In this document: piece by piece, positions 1 to 8,392 of the stretch | How positions within the stretch are numbered: position 1 is the first letter of the stretch | How the letters are laid out: each line of letters begins with the position of its first letter | Position numbers and translations under genes: made by a program | Origin: Halosaccharopolyspora lacisalsi | GTDB lineage: Bacteria; Actinomycetota; Actinomycetes; Mycobacteriales; Pseudonocardiaceae | Reading direction: 5' to 3' | DNA length: 64,000 bases | Assembly: GCF_014137975.1 (NCBI RefSeq) | Contig: NZ_JACGWZ010000001.1 | Location: 372,001 to 436,000, forward strand | Notes under the pieces: generated by a model | What the model was told of the DNA's origin: nothing | The model's input: only the letters and a program-made list of their open reading frames with translations | Database searches by the model: none

Positions 1-128
1 TCCAGTCGGCCATGGAGCAGCTGCGCACTGCGCAGCAGTCGGGCAACCTGGGTGAGATCGGCAAGGCCCTCCAGCAGCTCGAAGCGGCGACCAAGCGCTT
101 CGAGCAGGCACAACAGTCCGGAAACTGA
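1..128 (+). CDS. C-terminal end of a UPF0182-like membrane protein (partial)
   Basis: The window opens inside a reading frame (codons start at base 3) that ends at TGA 126-128. The visible 41 residues are hydrophilic and helical, rich in Gln and Glu (AMEQLRTAQQSG, GKALQQLEAATKRFEQA). This resembles the short charged C-terminal tail of the large actinobacterial UPF0182 (COG1615) integral membrane proteins, in which a repeated AQQSG/ALQ pattern is usual. The assignment rests on recollection of the family tail, because the membrane domain lies outside the window. A coiled-coil tail of another protein cannot be excluded. Confidence 0.5.
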   Translation, partial: QSAMEQLRTAQQSGNLGEIGKALQQLEAATKRFEQAQQSGN

Positions 129-250
129 GCCCACTCCGGGTCGCGCCCGCCTTCAGCGGGCGGGCGCGACCCGGATGGGGACCCCCTTCGTGGTGCGCTC
201 ACACGGCCCGCTACACTGGAGCTACAACAAAATACAGCGCAGAAACACGG

Positions 251-324
251 CGCGGGGTGGAGCAGTTCGGTAGCTCGCTGGGCTCATAACCCAGAGGTCG
301 CAGGTTCAAATCCTGTCCCCGCTA
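251..324 (+). tRNA. Initiator tRNA-fMet (anticodon CAT), copy 1
   Basis: A 74-nt cloverleaf: acceptor CGCGGGG pairs with CCCCGC, anticodon loop CTCATAA carries CAT, and the T-loop is TTCAAAT. The initiator hallmarks are the three GC pairs at the base of the anticodon stem (GGG/CCC) and the unpaired position 1-72. CCA is not encoded. A strong hairpin follows. Confidence 0.95.
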
Positions 325-330
325 CTGGGT

Positions 331-360
331 AGCGGCCCCGGTTTTACGGCCGGGGCCGCT
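331..360 (+). terminator. Hairpin terminator after tRNA-fMet copy 1
   Basis: A perfect 11-bp stem, AGCGGCCCCGG/CCGGGGCCGCT, with an 8-nt loop starts 6 nt after the tRNA. There is no long T-tract, which is common for actinobacterial terminators. Confidence 0.7.
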
Positions 361-532
361 TACTTCCCGAACCGCTGTCGCTGAGTGGGACTCTCGAGGT
401 TCGGCTGAGGCCGGGAGAGGGTTTCGACCCCCCGTGTGAGCGGGTTGTCGCCGAGGTGTACAGTAGGTTTCACAACGAAATACAGAGTATGAACATCGAG
501 TTCTCGCTGAGAACGCGGTTTCATGGCTAGAG

Positions 533-555
533 TTTCATGAACACGATTCATGAAA
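533..555. repeat. Inverted repeat TTTCATG-N9-CATGAAA before tRNA-fMet copy 2
   Basis: A perfect 7-bp inverted repeat ends 4 nt before the second tRNA, and a third TTTCATG lies just upstream at 520-525. It sits between the likely promoter (ACAACGAAATACAG, 472-485) and the tRNA, so it would be in the 5' leader. It could be an operator or a processing hairpin; the function is not known. Confidence 0.4.
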
Positions 556-559
556 GCGG

Positions 560-633
560 CGCGGGGTGGAGCAGTTCGGTAGCTCGCTGGGCTCATAACC
601 CAGAGGTCGCAGGTTCAAATCCTGTCCCCGCTA
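560..633 (+). tRNA. Initiator tRNA-fMet (anticodon CAT), copy 2
   Basis: Identical in all 74 nt to the copy at 251-324, with the same anticodon CAT and initiator features. Both copies share an upstream motif ACAAC(A/G)AAATACAG, but it lies 13 nt before copy 1 and 74 nt before copy 2. The pair is therefore a duplication whose leaders have diverged. CCA is not encoded. Confidence 0.95.
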
Positions 634-639
634 CTGATA

Positions 640-677
640 CCGAGGGCCCGGACATCGTTCCGGACCCTCGGTCTTTT
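640..677 (+). terminator. Terminator after tRNA-fMet copy 2
   Basis: Stem CCGAGGG-C-CCGGA / TCCGG-A-CCCTCGG, with 12 pairs and one internal mismatch, followed by TCTTTT. It starts 6 nt after the tRNA and points away from it. It also lies beyond the stop of the convergent small gene at 708-923. Confidence 0.8.
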
Positions 678-707
678 GTGTGCCGTGGGTGGCTCGACCG
701 AGCTCGT

Positions 708-923
708 TCAGCTCGCGGCCCAGGCTTGGGCGCACGCCGGCGAGCAGATGCGCCCGTCCCCGGCGCCTCTGCGGTGGGCGCGCATCTTGCGCTTGCACAT
801 CATGCACTTGTCCGTGCCAGTGTCGATCTCGACCGGTATCAGCGATTTCGCCCGCTCGCTGACACGGCTGGTCACCTTCGTCCGACCCTCCGCGAGCTTG
901 TTGCGTAACCGGCTGCGGTGCAT
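708..923 (-). CDS. Small basic zinc-finger-like protein
   Basis: A 71-residue protein. The N-terminal 30 residues are basic and are followed by a CMMC pair and a C-SPAC pair (CxxC-N18-CxxxC), which suggests a small zinc-binding fold. The start is supported by GGGAGG 7 nt before ATG. The last residues, ACAQAWAAS, look like the end of a treble-clef or FCS-type finger. No family could be named. It is transcribed towards the tRNA terminator. Confidence is moderate because the protein is short, but the ribosome binding site and paired cysteines argue for a real gene. Confidence 0.6.
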   Translation of the reverse strand: MHRSRLRNKLAEGRTKVTSRVSERAKSLIPVEIDTGTDKCMMCKRKMRAHRRGAGDGRICSPACAQAWAAS

Positions 924-1236
924 GGTTGGGCCTCCCTGGGTCTCGTCGTTTCACGGCCACCTGCTGAGGGACTATCGTAAGGGTGCCCTTAACCGGGCTT
1001 ACTTGTGCAGTGGTTGAGCGCAAGTTCGTTCGATCGGGGTAAAGTTGGTTACTTTTCGTGTTCACATGGATGTCCAGGGTAGTGGCGTCCAGGAGTGAAG
1101 GCGAATCAGTATCGCTTTTACGGACCGATTTTTCCCGGTCCGTGCACTCTTCGTCACCCCCTGGCGGACATTGCCACAGTGGACAGCAAAGCCGACCACT
1201 GTGGACAGCTTTCCGCTTTCGTGGCACCGTAGGGAT
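924..1236. other. Divergent intergenic region with palindromes
   Basis: No gene is seen. The region separates the small minus-strand zinc-finger gene from the PadR gene. It contains a hairpin-forming palindrome TAAGGG-TG-CCCTTA at 978-991, about 55 bp before the minus-strand start, and the repeated CCAC(A/T)GTGGACAGC elements just before padR. Confidence 0.5.
1174..1212. promoter_or_regulatory. Tandem CCACnGTGG operator-like repeats before the PadR gene
   Basis: Two copies of CCAC(A/T)GTGGACAGC (1174-1187 and 1196-1209) are spaced 22 bp centre to centre, that is, two DNA turns. Each contains a 9-bp palindrome, CCACAGTGG or CCACTGTGG. They end 27 bp before the GTG start at 1237. Phased repeats directly before a regulator gene are typical of autoregulation. 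Confidence 0.5.
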
Positions 1237-1734
1237 GTGACCGAGCTGAATGCGACCTCCGCGGCCCTGCTGGGGCTGCTGCACGAGGGTCCGATGACAG
1301 GCGGGGAGCTCGTGGCTGCGGCCACCGATCGCTTCGGTGGCTTCTTCAGTGTGACCCGCAGCCAGGTTTATCGGGAGCTGCCCGCATTGACCGATGCCGG
1401 GCTGTTGCGCCTGGGCAAGCAGGGACCGCGCTCCAGTCAGCAGTACGTGATCACCGCAGCGGGCAAGCGGGCCTTCAAGTCCTGGCTGAACACCGAACCC
1501 GGCCCGGACAACGTCCGCAGCCCGCTGATCCTGCGGTTGCTCTACTCCGGGTCGCTCACGCCGAAGCAACGGGCGAACCTGGTCGACTCCGCCAGGATCC
1601 AGTACACCGAGAAGCTCGACGAGGCCAAGAGGGCGGCCAAGGCGGCCGACGACCCGTACGAGAAGGCCGCCGCGGACTTCACGGTCGCGCACAACAGGGC
1701 GGTGCTCAAAATGATCGACGCCATCCCCGAGTAG
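1237..1734 (+). CDS. PadR-family transcriptional regulator
   Basis: A 165-residue winged-helix regulator. Residues about 3-80 match the PadR N-terminal domain (ELNATSAALLGLLHEGPMTGGELV, then SVTRSQVYRELPALTDAGLL as recognition helix and wing). The C-terminal half is a long helical dimerisation arm rich in Ala and Lys. GTG 1237 is chosen because family members begin directly at xELNAT; an in-frame ATG at 1171 would add a 22-residue tail that reads like promoter DNA. The tandem palindromes just upstream are candidate self-operators. PadR proteins repress in response to small aromatic or antibiotic ligands; the ligand here is unknown. Its target could be itself or prfB, which begins 78 bp downstream, though co-transcription with prfB is only an inference. 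Confidence 0.85.
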   Translation: MTELNATSAALLGLLHEGPMTGGELVAAATDRFGGFFSVTRSQVYRELPALTDAGLLRLGKQGPRSSQQYVITAAGKRAFKSWLNTEPGPDNVRSPLILRLLYSGSLTPKQRANLVDSARIQYTEKLDEAKRAAKAADDPYEKAAADFTVAHNRAVLKMIDAIPE

Positions 1735-1812
1735 TCCCTGGTGCACGTCGTGTCCCCGGCGGTGGCCCGTGCCCGTCGGTGACCGAGCAGGAGTGCAGTA
1801 CCCTGGAGTGTT

Positions 1813-2925
1813 GTGAATCCCGACGTCGCTGCCGACATCAAGGACCTGTCCAGCACGCTCGAAGGCATCGAGCGTGTGATGGACCTGGACACGTTGCGCG
1901 CCACGATCGCTGACCTGGAGCAGGAGGCCGCACGCCCCGAGTTGTGGGATGACGTCGACTATGCGCAGCGAGTCAACAGCGAGCTCGTGCACAAGCAGTC
2001 CGACCTCCGCAAGGTCACCAATCTGCGGCAACGGGTCGAGGACCTGGAAGTGCTCTACGAGCTCGGTGAGGCCGAGGACGACCAGGCCAGCCTCACCGAG
2101 GCCGAGCGGGAACGCGCTCGGCTGCGCAAGGATCTGGCGGACCTCGAAGTTCGCACGCTGCTCTCGGGCGAGTACGACGAGCGCTCCGCGGTGGTCACCA
2201 TCCGGGCCGAGGCCGGGGGCGTGGACGCCGCCGACTTCGCAGAGATGCTGATGCGCATGTACCTGCGCTGGGCGGAACGCCACGAGTACCCCACGGAGGT
2301 CTACGACACCTCCTACGCGGAGGAGGCGGGCTTGAAGTCCGCGACGTTCCGGGTCAACGCCCCCTTCGCCTACGGGACGTTGTCGATCGAGCAGGGGACC
2401 CACCGGCTGGTGCGTATCTCGCCGTTCGACAACCAGGGACGTAGGCAGACCTCGTTCGCCGGTGTCGAGGTCCTTCCCGCGGTCGAGGAGACCGACCACG
2501 TGGAGGTCCCCGACAAGGACATCAGGATGGACGTCTTCCGGTCCTCCGGTCCCGGTGGGCAGAGCGTGAACACCACGGACTCGGCGGTGCGGCTCACGCA
2601 CGTGCCGACCGGCATCGTCGTGTCCTGCCAGAACGAGAAGTCGCAGCTGCAGAACAGGGCTGCTGCGATGCGCGTGATGCAGTCCAAGCTGCTGGCTCGC
2701 AAGCGCGAGGAGGAGCGGGCCGAGATGGACGCGCTCAAGGACAGCAGCGGTTCGGGCTGGGGCAACCAGATGCGTTCCTACGTGCTGCACCCCTACCAGA
2801 TGGTCAAGGACCTGCGCACCGACCACGAGGTCGGCAATCCGGAAGCCGTGCTGGACGGGCAGATCGACGGTTTCCTGGAGGCCGGTATTCGGTGGCGCCG
2901 CGAGCAGCAGGACCAACCCGCGTAG
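1813..2925 (+). CDS. prfB: Peptide chain release factor 2
   Basis: A 370-residue RF2 that releases finished polypeptides at UGA and UAA codons. The N-terminal helical domain (about 1-110) is followed by the tripeptide anticodon SPF at 203-205, which marks RF2 rather than RF1. The catalytic GGQ lies at 248-250 within [15 protein letters not shown]. The start is GTG, with GGAG 5 nt upstream. The frame is open throughout, so the autoregulatory +1 frameshift of many bacterial prfB genes is absent, as is usual in actinobacteria. It heads the conserved prfB-ftsE-ftsX-smpB neighbourhood. Confidence 0.97.
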   Translation: MNPDVAADIKDLSSTLEGIERVMDLDTLRATIADLEQEAARPELWDDVDYAQRVNSELVHKQSDLRKVTNLRQRVEDLEVLYELGEAEDDQASLTEAERERARLRKDLADLEVRTLLSGEYDERSAVVTIRAEAGGVDAADFAEMLMRMYLRWAERHEYPTEVYDTSYAEEAGLKSATFRVNAPFAYGTLSIEQGTHRLVRISPFDNQGRRQTSFAGVEVLPAVEETDHVEVPDKDIRMDVFRSSGPGGQSVNTTDSAVRLTHVPTGIVVSCQNEKSQLQNRAAAMRVMQSKLLARKREEERAEMDALKDSSGSGWGNQMRSYVLHPYQMVKDLRTDHEVGNPEAVLDGQIDGFLEAGIRWRREQQDQPA

Positions 2926-3018
2926 GAGGCTCCACGGCTCGGCTCGCTGGGAGGGCGTGCCGAGTGCCGGTAGGGGAGCCTCGGGCGCCGGCCGGGCCGA
3001 CTCGTGCGTTCGGGGAGA

Positions 3019-3035
3019 AAGCGGCTTCGCCGCTT
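3019..3035. repeat. REP-like palindrome AAGCGGC-TTC-GCCGCTT
   Basis: A perfect 7-bp arm palindrome in the 278-bp gap between prfB and ftsE. It is the exact reverse complement of the core of the palindrome at 61716-61732, so the same element occurs in opposite orientation elsewhere in the window. The rest of the gap shows no gene. Confidence 0.55.
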
Positions 3036-3203
3036 GCCCGACGACGAGTTCGGTTGGGCAGGCGGTTTGCCGGGTCCGCGCGGGGAACCGCCCGGAGCCC
3101 CCTCGGGGCGCGAGATTGTAGCACGGGTCCGCTTCCAGCGATAACGATCCGGTGGCGGTCCGGGTGCATGAAGCTCCTTCGGACGAAGGTAGGCTTACTC
3201 CTC

Positions 3204-3893
3204 GTGATCCGGCTCGAACACGTGTCAAAGTCGTACAAGACCTCGACTCGCCCCGCCCTCGAGGACGTCTCGGTGGGGGTGGACAAGGGTGAGTTCGTGT
3301 TCCTCATCGGCCCCTCCGGCTCGGGCAAGTCGACCTTCCTGCGGTTGCTGTTGCGTGAGGACGTGCCCAGCAGGGGCAGGGTGATCGTGGCCGACTGGAA
3401 CGTGGCCAAGCTGCCGCGGCGTCGCGTACCGCGACTGCGCCAGCGGGTGGGCTGCGTGTTCCAGGACTTCCGGCTGCTGAACAACAAGACGGTTTTCGAG
3501 AACGTCGCGTTCGCTCTCGAGGTCATCGGCAAGCCCAGGCACACGATCCACAAGGTGGTGCCCGAGGTCCTGCAGCTGGTGGGTCTGGAGAACAAGTCCG
3601 ATCGGATGCCGCAGGAGCTCTCCGGTGGTGAGCAGCAGCGCGTGGCGATCGCCCGCGCCTTCGTCAACCGGCCACTGGTGCTGATGTGCGACGAGCCCAC
3701 CGGCAACCTGGACCCCGACACCAGCCAGGACATCATGCTGCTGCTGGAGCGGATCAACCGCACCGGTACCACGGTCCTGATGGCCACTCACGATCACTCG
3801 ATCGTGGACTCCATGCGTCGTCGCGTCGTCGAACTCAGTCACGGGCGAGTGATCCGTGACGATGCGCGGGGCGTCTACGGCGTCGGCCGCTGA
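3204..3893 (+). CDS. ftsE: Cell-division ABC-type ATPase FtsE
   Basis: A 229-residue ATPase, the usual FtsE length. Walker [10 protein letters not shown] lies at 36-44, the Q-loop FQDF at 86-89, the signature LSGGEQQ at 139-145, Walker B VLMCDE ending at 164 and the switch His at 196. With FtsX it transmits ATP hydrolysis across the membrane to peptidoglycan hydrolases at the septum. GTG 3204 gives [11 protein letters not shown], the normal N-terminus; the frame is open further upstream, but that part is non-coding. No strong Shine-Dalgarno is seen, and TAGGCT about 10 nt upstream could be a -10 of a near-leaderless transcript. Confidence 0.96.
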   Translation: MIRLEHVSKSYKTSTRPALEDVSVGVDKGEFVFLIGPSGSGKSTFLRLLLREDVPSRGRVIVADWNVAKLPRRRVPRLRQRVGCVFQDFRLLNNKTVFENVAFALEVIGKPRHTIHKVVPEVLQLVGLENKSDRMPQELSGGEQQRVAIARAFVNRPLVLMCDEPTGNLDPDTSQDIMLLLERINRTGTTVLMATHDHSIVDSMRRRVVELSHGRVIRDDARGVYGVGR

Positions 3894-3956
3894 CCAGCTT
3901 CGCGGACCTGCCCCTTCCTCCCGTACGAGCCCAGACCAGCCGAAAGCGGACACAAG

Positions 3957-4859
3957 ATGCGAGCGAGCTTCGTATTCAGCGAGGTCGTCAACGGCCTGCG
4001 CCGTAACGTGACGATGACGATCGCGATGATCCTGACCACGGCGGTCTCTCTGGGCATGCTCGGTGGCGGCCTGCTCGTGGTGCGCATGATCGACAAGATG
4101 CAGAGCAGCTATCAGAACCAGATCGAGACCGTGGTCTACCTGAATTCTGATGTCAGCGCCAACGACCCGGCCTGCGACAAGCAGCCCTGCGCCAACCTGC
4201 TGTCCGATCTCAAGCAGAGCTCCGGCGTCGAGTCGGTGCACCACGAGAGCCGCAAGGAGGCGTACGCCAAGGCCCAGCAGCTCTTCGAGTCCCAGCCGCA
4301 GCTGCGTCAGCTCGTCCGGCCGCAGGGGTTGCCCGCCTCGCTGCGGGTCAAGCTCTCCGACCCCGAGCGCTTCGAGGCCCTCAAGAAGGAGTTCGCCTCC
4401 AAGCCCGGGGTCGAGAACATGGTCAACCAGGCCAAGTACATGGACAAGTTGTTCGGATTGCTCAACGGGGTCCGCAACACGACGTTCGTGGTCGCGCTGA
4501 TCCAGGCGCTGGCGGCGTTGATGCTGATCTCGAACACGATTCAGCTCTCGGCGTTCAACCGGCGTACCGAGACCGGCATCATGCGCCTGGTCGGGGCGAC
4601 TCGCTGGTACACGCAGTTGCCGTTCCTGCTGGAGGCCGTGGTCTCCGGTGTGATCGGCTCGCTGCTGGCCATCGGTGGGCTGTTCGCGCTGAAGCCGCTG
4701 TTCATCGACAGGGTGATGGGATCGGTGCTGGGTACCGGGGCGTTGCCCCAGATCGGCTACGGCGACATCTTCTACGTGTCCCCGATCCTGGTGCTCGTGG
4801 CGACCGCGATCTCGGCGGTCACCGGCTACGTCACCTTGCGCCTGTACGTGCGCTTGTAG
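3957..4859 (+). CDS. ftsX: Cell-division permease-like protein FtsX
   Basis: A 300-residue membrane protein and partner of FtsE. It has a short cytosolic N-terminus, TM1 at about 20-43, an extracellular domain at about 45-170 containing a Cys pair (ACDKQPC, about 76-82) and three further TM segments near 175-200, 220-245 and 270-295. This is the FtsX topology. The large outer loop is where actinobacterial FtsX contacts hydrolases such as RipC. It begins 63 bp after ftsE and ends 10 bp before smpB, which fits one transcript. The two loop cysteines could form the extracytoplasmic disulfide seen in the mycobacterial protein. Confidence 0.95.
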   Translation: MRASFVFSEVVNGLRRNVTMTIAMILTTAVSLGMLGGGLLVVRMIDKMQSSYQNQIETVVYLNSDVSANDPACDKQPCANLLSDLKQSSGVESVHHESRKEAYAKAQQLFESQPQLRQLVRPQGLPASLRVKLSDPERFEALKKEFASKPGVENMVNQAKYMDKLFGLLNGVRNTTFVVALIQALAALMLISNTIQLSAFNRRTETGIMRLVGATRWYTQLPFLLEAVVSGVIGSLLAIGGLFALKPLFIDRVMGSVLGTGALPQIGYGDIFYVSPILVLVATAISAVTGYVTLRLYVRL

Positions 4860-4869
4860 AGTCGCGGGT

Positions 4870-5349
4870 ATGGCTAAGGAACGCGGCCGCAAGCTGATCG
4901 CGCAGAATCGCAAGGCTCGTCACGACTGGTCGGTGCTGGATACCTACGAGGCCGGGGTCGTGCTGACCGGAACCGAGGTCAAGAGCCTGCGACAGGGGCG
5001 CGCCTCGCTGGGGGAAGCTTTCGCGACCCTCGACGACGGCGAGGTGTGGCTGCGCAACGTGCACATCCCGGAGTACAAGGAGGGTACGTGGACCAACCAC
5101 GAGCCACGTCGTTCCCGCAAGCTCCTGCTGAACCGCGGTGAGATCGAGCGACTGGTCGGCAAGACCAAGGAGAGCGGACTGAGCCTGGTTCCGTTGTCGC
5201 TGTACTTCTCCGACGGCAAGGCCAAGGTCGAGATCGCGCTGGCACGAGGCAAGCGCAAGCAGGACAAGCGCAGGGACATGGCCGAGCGGGACGCGCAGCG
5301 TGAGATGCAGCGGGCGATCGGTCGGGCTCGCAAGGGCATGAGGACATGA
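4870..5349 (+). CDS. smpB: SsrA-binding protein SmpB
   Basis: A 159-residue RNA-binding protein that brings tmRNA to stalled ribosomes for trans-translation. Family landmarks are [10 protein letters not shown] near the N-terminus, the [21 protein letters not shown] strand-helix, the central LLLNRGEI segment and the basic tail [28 protein letters not shown], which mimics an mRNA in the A site. The start follows GTCGCGGGT closely. The stop overlaps the next gene as ATGA, so the amidohydrolase is translationally coupled. The RNA partner ssrA lies 1.1 kb downstream. Confidence 0.97.
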   Translation: MAKERGRKLIAQNRKARHDWSVLDTYEAGVVLTGTEVKSLRQGRASLGEAFATLDDGEVWLRNVHIPEYKEGTWTNHEPRRSRKLLLNRGEIERLVGKTKESGLSLVPLSLYFSDGKAKVEIALARGKRKQDKRRDMAERDAQREMQRAIGRARKGMRT

Positions 5350-6254
5350 CACCGCAACCGGATGAACCCTCCTGCGACGAGCGGGTCCGTCCCTGGTTGG
5401 ACGAGCTGGGACTGCCGGGACTCGTCGACATCCACACGCACTTCCTGCCCCAGCGGGTGCTGGACAAGGTGTGGGCCTACTTCGACGCGGCGGGCACGCA
5501 CTACGGCATGGACTGGCCCGTCCACTACCGCTACGACGAGTCGACCCGGTTGCGCGTGCTGGGCGAGCTGGGGGTCACCGCCTTCGCCCCGCTGGTGTAC
5601 CCGCACAAACCGGGGATGGCCGGCTGGTTGACCGACTGGGCCGTCGAGTTCGGCCGGAGGACACCGGGCGCGGTGCCCACCGCGACGATGTACCCGGAAC
5701 CCGACGTGGCCGACTACCTCGCCGGTGCGCTGGACGCGGGCGCGCGGTGCGTCAAGGTGCACATCCAGGTCGGTGGTTTCGACCCGCGTGATCCGCTGCT
5801 CGACAAGGCGTGGGGGATGCTGGCCGAGTCCGCCGTTCCGGTGGTGGTGCACTGCGGGCACGGACCCCTGCCCGGTGAGCACACCGGTCTGGACGTGTTC
5901 GCCGAGGTTCTTCGGCGGCATCCGCGCCTGGTGGCCGTGCTCGCTCATGCCGGTATGCCGGAGTACGACGTCGCGCTGCGGCTGGCCGAGCGGTATCCAC
6001 GGGTGCACCTGGACACCACGATGGTCGGAGCCGACTTCACCGAACGCTTCGCCCCGTTGCCGCCGGACTGGTCGTCGAGGCTGGTCGGACTGGCGGACCG
6101 TGTCGTGCTGGGTTCGGACTTCCCGAACATCCCGTATCCCTACGCCGAGCAGCTCGCGGCGATCGCGGGATGGGCCGCTGCCGACGACCGGCTCGGCCGG
6201 GACTTCCTGCGTTCGGTCCTGCACGACGCTCCTGCGCGCCTGCTGGGGCTGTGA
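5346..6254 (+). CDS. Amidohydrolase-2 family metal-dependent hydrolase
   Basis: A 302-residue TIM-barrel hydrolase of the COG2159 type (ACMSD/gamma-resorcylate decarboxylase-like). The metal-binding pair is HTH (H30, H32, in DIHTHFLP). Further landmarks are VHCGH near 178 and HAG near 203, and an Asp in [10 protein letters not shown] near 260 is the expected final metal ligand. Such enzymes hydrolyse or decarboxylate ring compounds; the substrate cannot be read from the sequence. It overlaps smpB by 4 nt (ATGA), so it is co-translated with a trans-translation gene although no functional link is known. Confidence 0.85.
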   Translation: MTPQPDEPSCDERVRPWLDELGLPGLVDIHTHFLPQRVLDKVWAYFDAAGTHYGMDWPVHYRYDESTRLRVLGELGVTAFAPLVYPHKPGMAGWLTDWAVEFGRRTPGAVPTATMYPEPDVADYLAGALDAGARCVKVHIQVGGFDPRDPLLDKAWGMLAESAVPVVVHCGHGPLPGEHTGLDVFAEVLRRHPRLVAVLAHAGMPEYDVALRLAERYPRVHLDTTMVGADFTERFAPLPPDWSSRLVGLADRVVLGSDFPNIPYPYAEQLAAIAGWAAADDRLGRDFLRSVLHDAPARLLGL

Positions 6255-6447
6255 TCGGCATCATTGCCGAGCCGGATGACACGGGGCCACGTCGTTGTTG
6301 TCCGGGGCGAGCACCCGGATACAGGATCGGTAACGAAATCGGCCGGTGCGGGGAATGAATCCGGCACCGGACGCGTTACACTGAGTGCGGTCGGTGCGGA
6401 CCGGGGTCCACGCCCTGGTTGGTGTCGACCGTGTCCTGAACGAGCAA

Positions 6448-6824
6448 GGGGGTGAACGGTTTCGACTCCGTACGTTGATCCAAGGGAAGCGTGCCGGTGC
6501 AGGCGGAAGACCACCGTACAAGCGTCGCCGTAAACTAATAAGCGCCGACAACAAGAGTCAGCGCGAGTTCGCACTCGCCGCCTGAGGCGAGTAGCGACTC
6601 TGTCGGACCGGGAAAGCCTCCGTCCCGGATTCCGGCACCGTTGAGGAGGCTCCACCACCAGGGCTGGTCGCGGGCCCTGGTAGGGACACCCTACAGCGAC
6701 TGGGCTTGTCACACCGGCTAGTTCGCGAGACCGGTGAAGCCAAGTAGAGACACAGCGGACTGCGCACGGAGAAGACTTGGTGAACCGACGGAGGACCCGG
6801 GTTCGATTCCCGGCACCTCCACCA
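6448..6824 (+). ncRNA. ssrA: Transfer-messenger RNA (tmRNA)
   Basis: One-piece tmRNA of 377 nt. The 5' end GGGGGTG pairs with the 3' CACCTCC, and GGTTCGATTCC forms the T-arm, with CCA encoded at 6822-6824. The tag frame runs from GCC 6544 to TGA 6583 and encodes ADNKSQREFALAA, ending in the ALAA degron read by Clp proteases. The pseudoknot-rich segments (GCGACTGGGCTTGTCAC, TAGTTCGCGAGACCGGTGAAG) match actinobacterial tmRNAs. It works with SmpB at 4870-5349. The tag resembles the mycobacterial ADSHQRDYALAA but carries an extra residue. Confidence 0.97.
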
Positions 6825-6825
6825 G

Positions 6826-6860
6826 GAGCCCGGCGGACGTCACGTCCGCCGGGCTCTTTT
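6826..6860 (+). terminator. tmRNA terminator
   Basis: A perfect stem GAGCCCGGCGGACGT/ACGTCCGCCGGGCTC followed by TTTT, beginning 1 nt after the tmRNA CCA end. This is a textbook intrinsic terminator. Confidence 0.95.
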
Positions 6861-7219
6861 CATGGAAAACCCCCGTGCTCCACCCGGTCGGCCTGGCGAG
6901 CGGGCACCCGGACGGTCGCGGGTGGCCTCGTTCGCGCGTGCAGTGGCGGAACGTGAACCAGTCGAGGCTGAGGACGGGGGAGGCTTTCCCCGCGCTGGAA
7001 ATGAACTTCAGGAACACGCGGTGCTTGCCCCTCCAGGATCGTCGGTTTGTCCTGTATCACCTTCGGGCCCGGGTTTTTCGGGATGCGGTGGGGCTTCCCA
7101 CCGGAGGTGGGGCGTTTTCGGTCGAGGGTGCGGGTTTTTCGGCCGGAGGCGGGGAACTTTCGACCGAGGACCGGGCGCTTTCGGCCGAAGACGGGCGGCG
7201 GCGGTCCGGCTGCTGCGTT
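6861..7219. repeat. Non-genic stretch with degenerate GC-rich tandem repeats
   Basis: No convincing gene on either strand. Bases about 7070-7200 hold about six imperfect units of 20-24 bp built on TTTTCGGCCGAGG-CGGG, alternating TCGG, TCGA and CGGAGG. Read on the minus strand in frame with the kinase pseudogene membrane helix (7220-7290), the repeats give Arg-Pro-Lys motifs (LRPKAPGPRSKVPRLRPK). They may therefore be the eroded extracellular tail of that kinase rather than a separate element. Confidence 0.5.
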
Positions 7220-8276
7220 CGGTGAGAACACCGACCCTCGCGCCGAGAAGGACGAGCAGCACGGCGCAGCCCGAGGGCGCGAACACCTTCGACAGCCGTG
7301 CCGTGCGGGCGGGTGGGGCTGGCCGGCCTGGTCCGATGTCGCCGGGGCGGGAACGGCCGGTGCGGAGGGGGAGTTCTGCTGCGCGCGCAGGGCCCGTGCG
7401 TTCGGGTCGACGAGGGCGTCGAAGGAGCCGCTGCCGCTACGCGGCAGGAGGGGCTGGACGCGGGGCGCACCTCCTCCAGGTCCATTCGCCGTGCCGGTCT
7501 TTGACCATCAGACCGCTGATCACGGGTTTGGTGGTGTTGCGGCAGCGGCCCGCTGACGATGGAGCTGAGGAGGATCAGCGGTTCGGTGGTGTTGTCGTGG
7601 GGCAGGCGTCCCTCGGCCGTCGTGAACAGCGTCGCGCCCGGACTCCACAGGTCCGGTGCCGTCGAGACGGAATCGCCCGCCGCGATCTCCGGGAGAGGGA
7701 GGAGGGAGTGCCCGTCACGAAGCCGGTTCGGGTGCTCGTGGGATCGGCGGCGTTGCGGGCGATGCCGAAATCGCCGAGCTTCACCTGGTCGTGCTGACCT
7801 AGCAGGACGTTGGCCGGTTTGACGTCGCGGTGGGTGATGCCGATCCGGTGCGCTGCCTGCAGTGCCGCCGCGACGCTGTCGGTCACCAGCGCGAGTTGGT
7901 GCTGATCCAGCGTGCCGTGCGCGTCGGTGATCGCCGTGGGGCTCTGGGACGCGAAGAGCTCCATCACCACGAAGATCGTGTCGCTGCCCTGCGTCCCGTC
8001 GTAGAGCGGCACGACGTTGGGGTGGCTGACCATGGCCATCGCAGGTGCTTCCCGGAGTTCGGAGGCGTCTTCCTCGGTCAGTTCGGGTGGGAGCCGCAAC
8101 TCCTCGACGGCCACGGGGCGGTGCAGCAGCTCGTCGGTACCCGCCCACACGATTCCCATCGCACCGTGATCGATCCTGGTCGCCAGCCTGTACCGGTTCG
8201 CGACGAGGCGCTGGGAAGAGCTGCCGGAGGAGTCTGCTGGTCGGTTCGACGCACCGAACATCATTCCTGAAAACAT
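7220..8276 (-). pseudogene. Frameshifted receptor-type Ser/Thr protein kinase (pseudogene)
   Basis: The minus strand from ATG 8276 reads a PknB-like kinase domain: VANRYRLATRIDHGAMG, then HRDVKPANVLL (catalytic loop), DFGIAR and VTGTP. The frame breaks near 7695-7715 in a CTCCCTCCTCCC run. The next frame continues PEIAAGDSVSTAPDLWSPGATLF and GRLPHDNTTEPL. A second break near 7540 and a third near 7510 shift to PVISGLMVKDR and back to MDLEEVR, and a further frame at 7220-7290 gives a membrane helix (CAVLLVLLGARVGVL). The invariant ATP lysine is Glu (VAVEEL, residue 58) and the glycine loop is eroded (DHGAMG). The gene is thus dead by several independent lesions. Confidence 0.85.
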
Positions 8277-8392
8277 CCGCGTGTGAGGAGGATTCTCGGA
8301 TCGTTCACCACGCCGCCGCCGTCTGGCACGCGGGTACCTGAACTCGTCCGGATTGGTTACGCTTCCTGATGATCCGATGATGTGGAGGTCCG

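Noticed and set aside
978-991. Iron-regulator (IdeR/DtxR) box at TAAGGG-TG-CCCTTA
   Set aside because: The spacing between the half-sites is far shorter than in the 19-bp iron box, so it is only listed as a palindrome.
1813-2925. Programmed frameshift in prfB
   Set aside because: The frame is open from start to stop with no early in-frame TGA.
631-3228. Very long minus-strand open frame across padR and prfB
   Set aside because: It is an antisense shadow of clearly recognised plus-strand genes in high-GC DNA; its product is rich in Arg, Gly and His with no domain.
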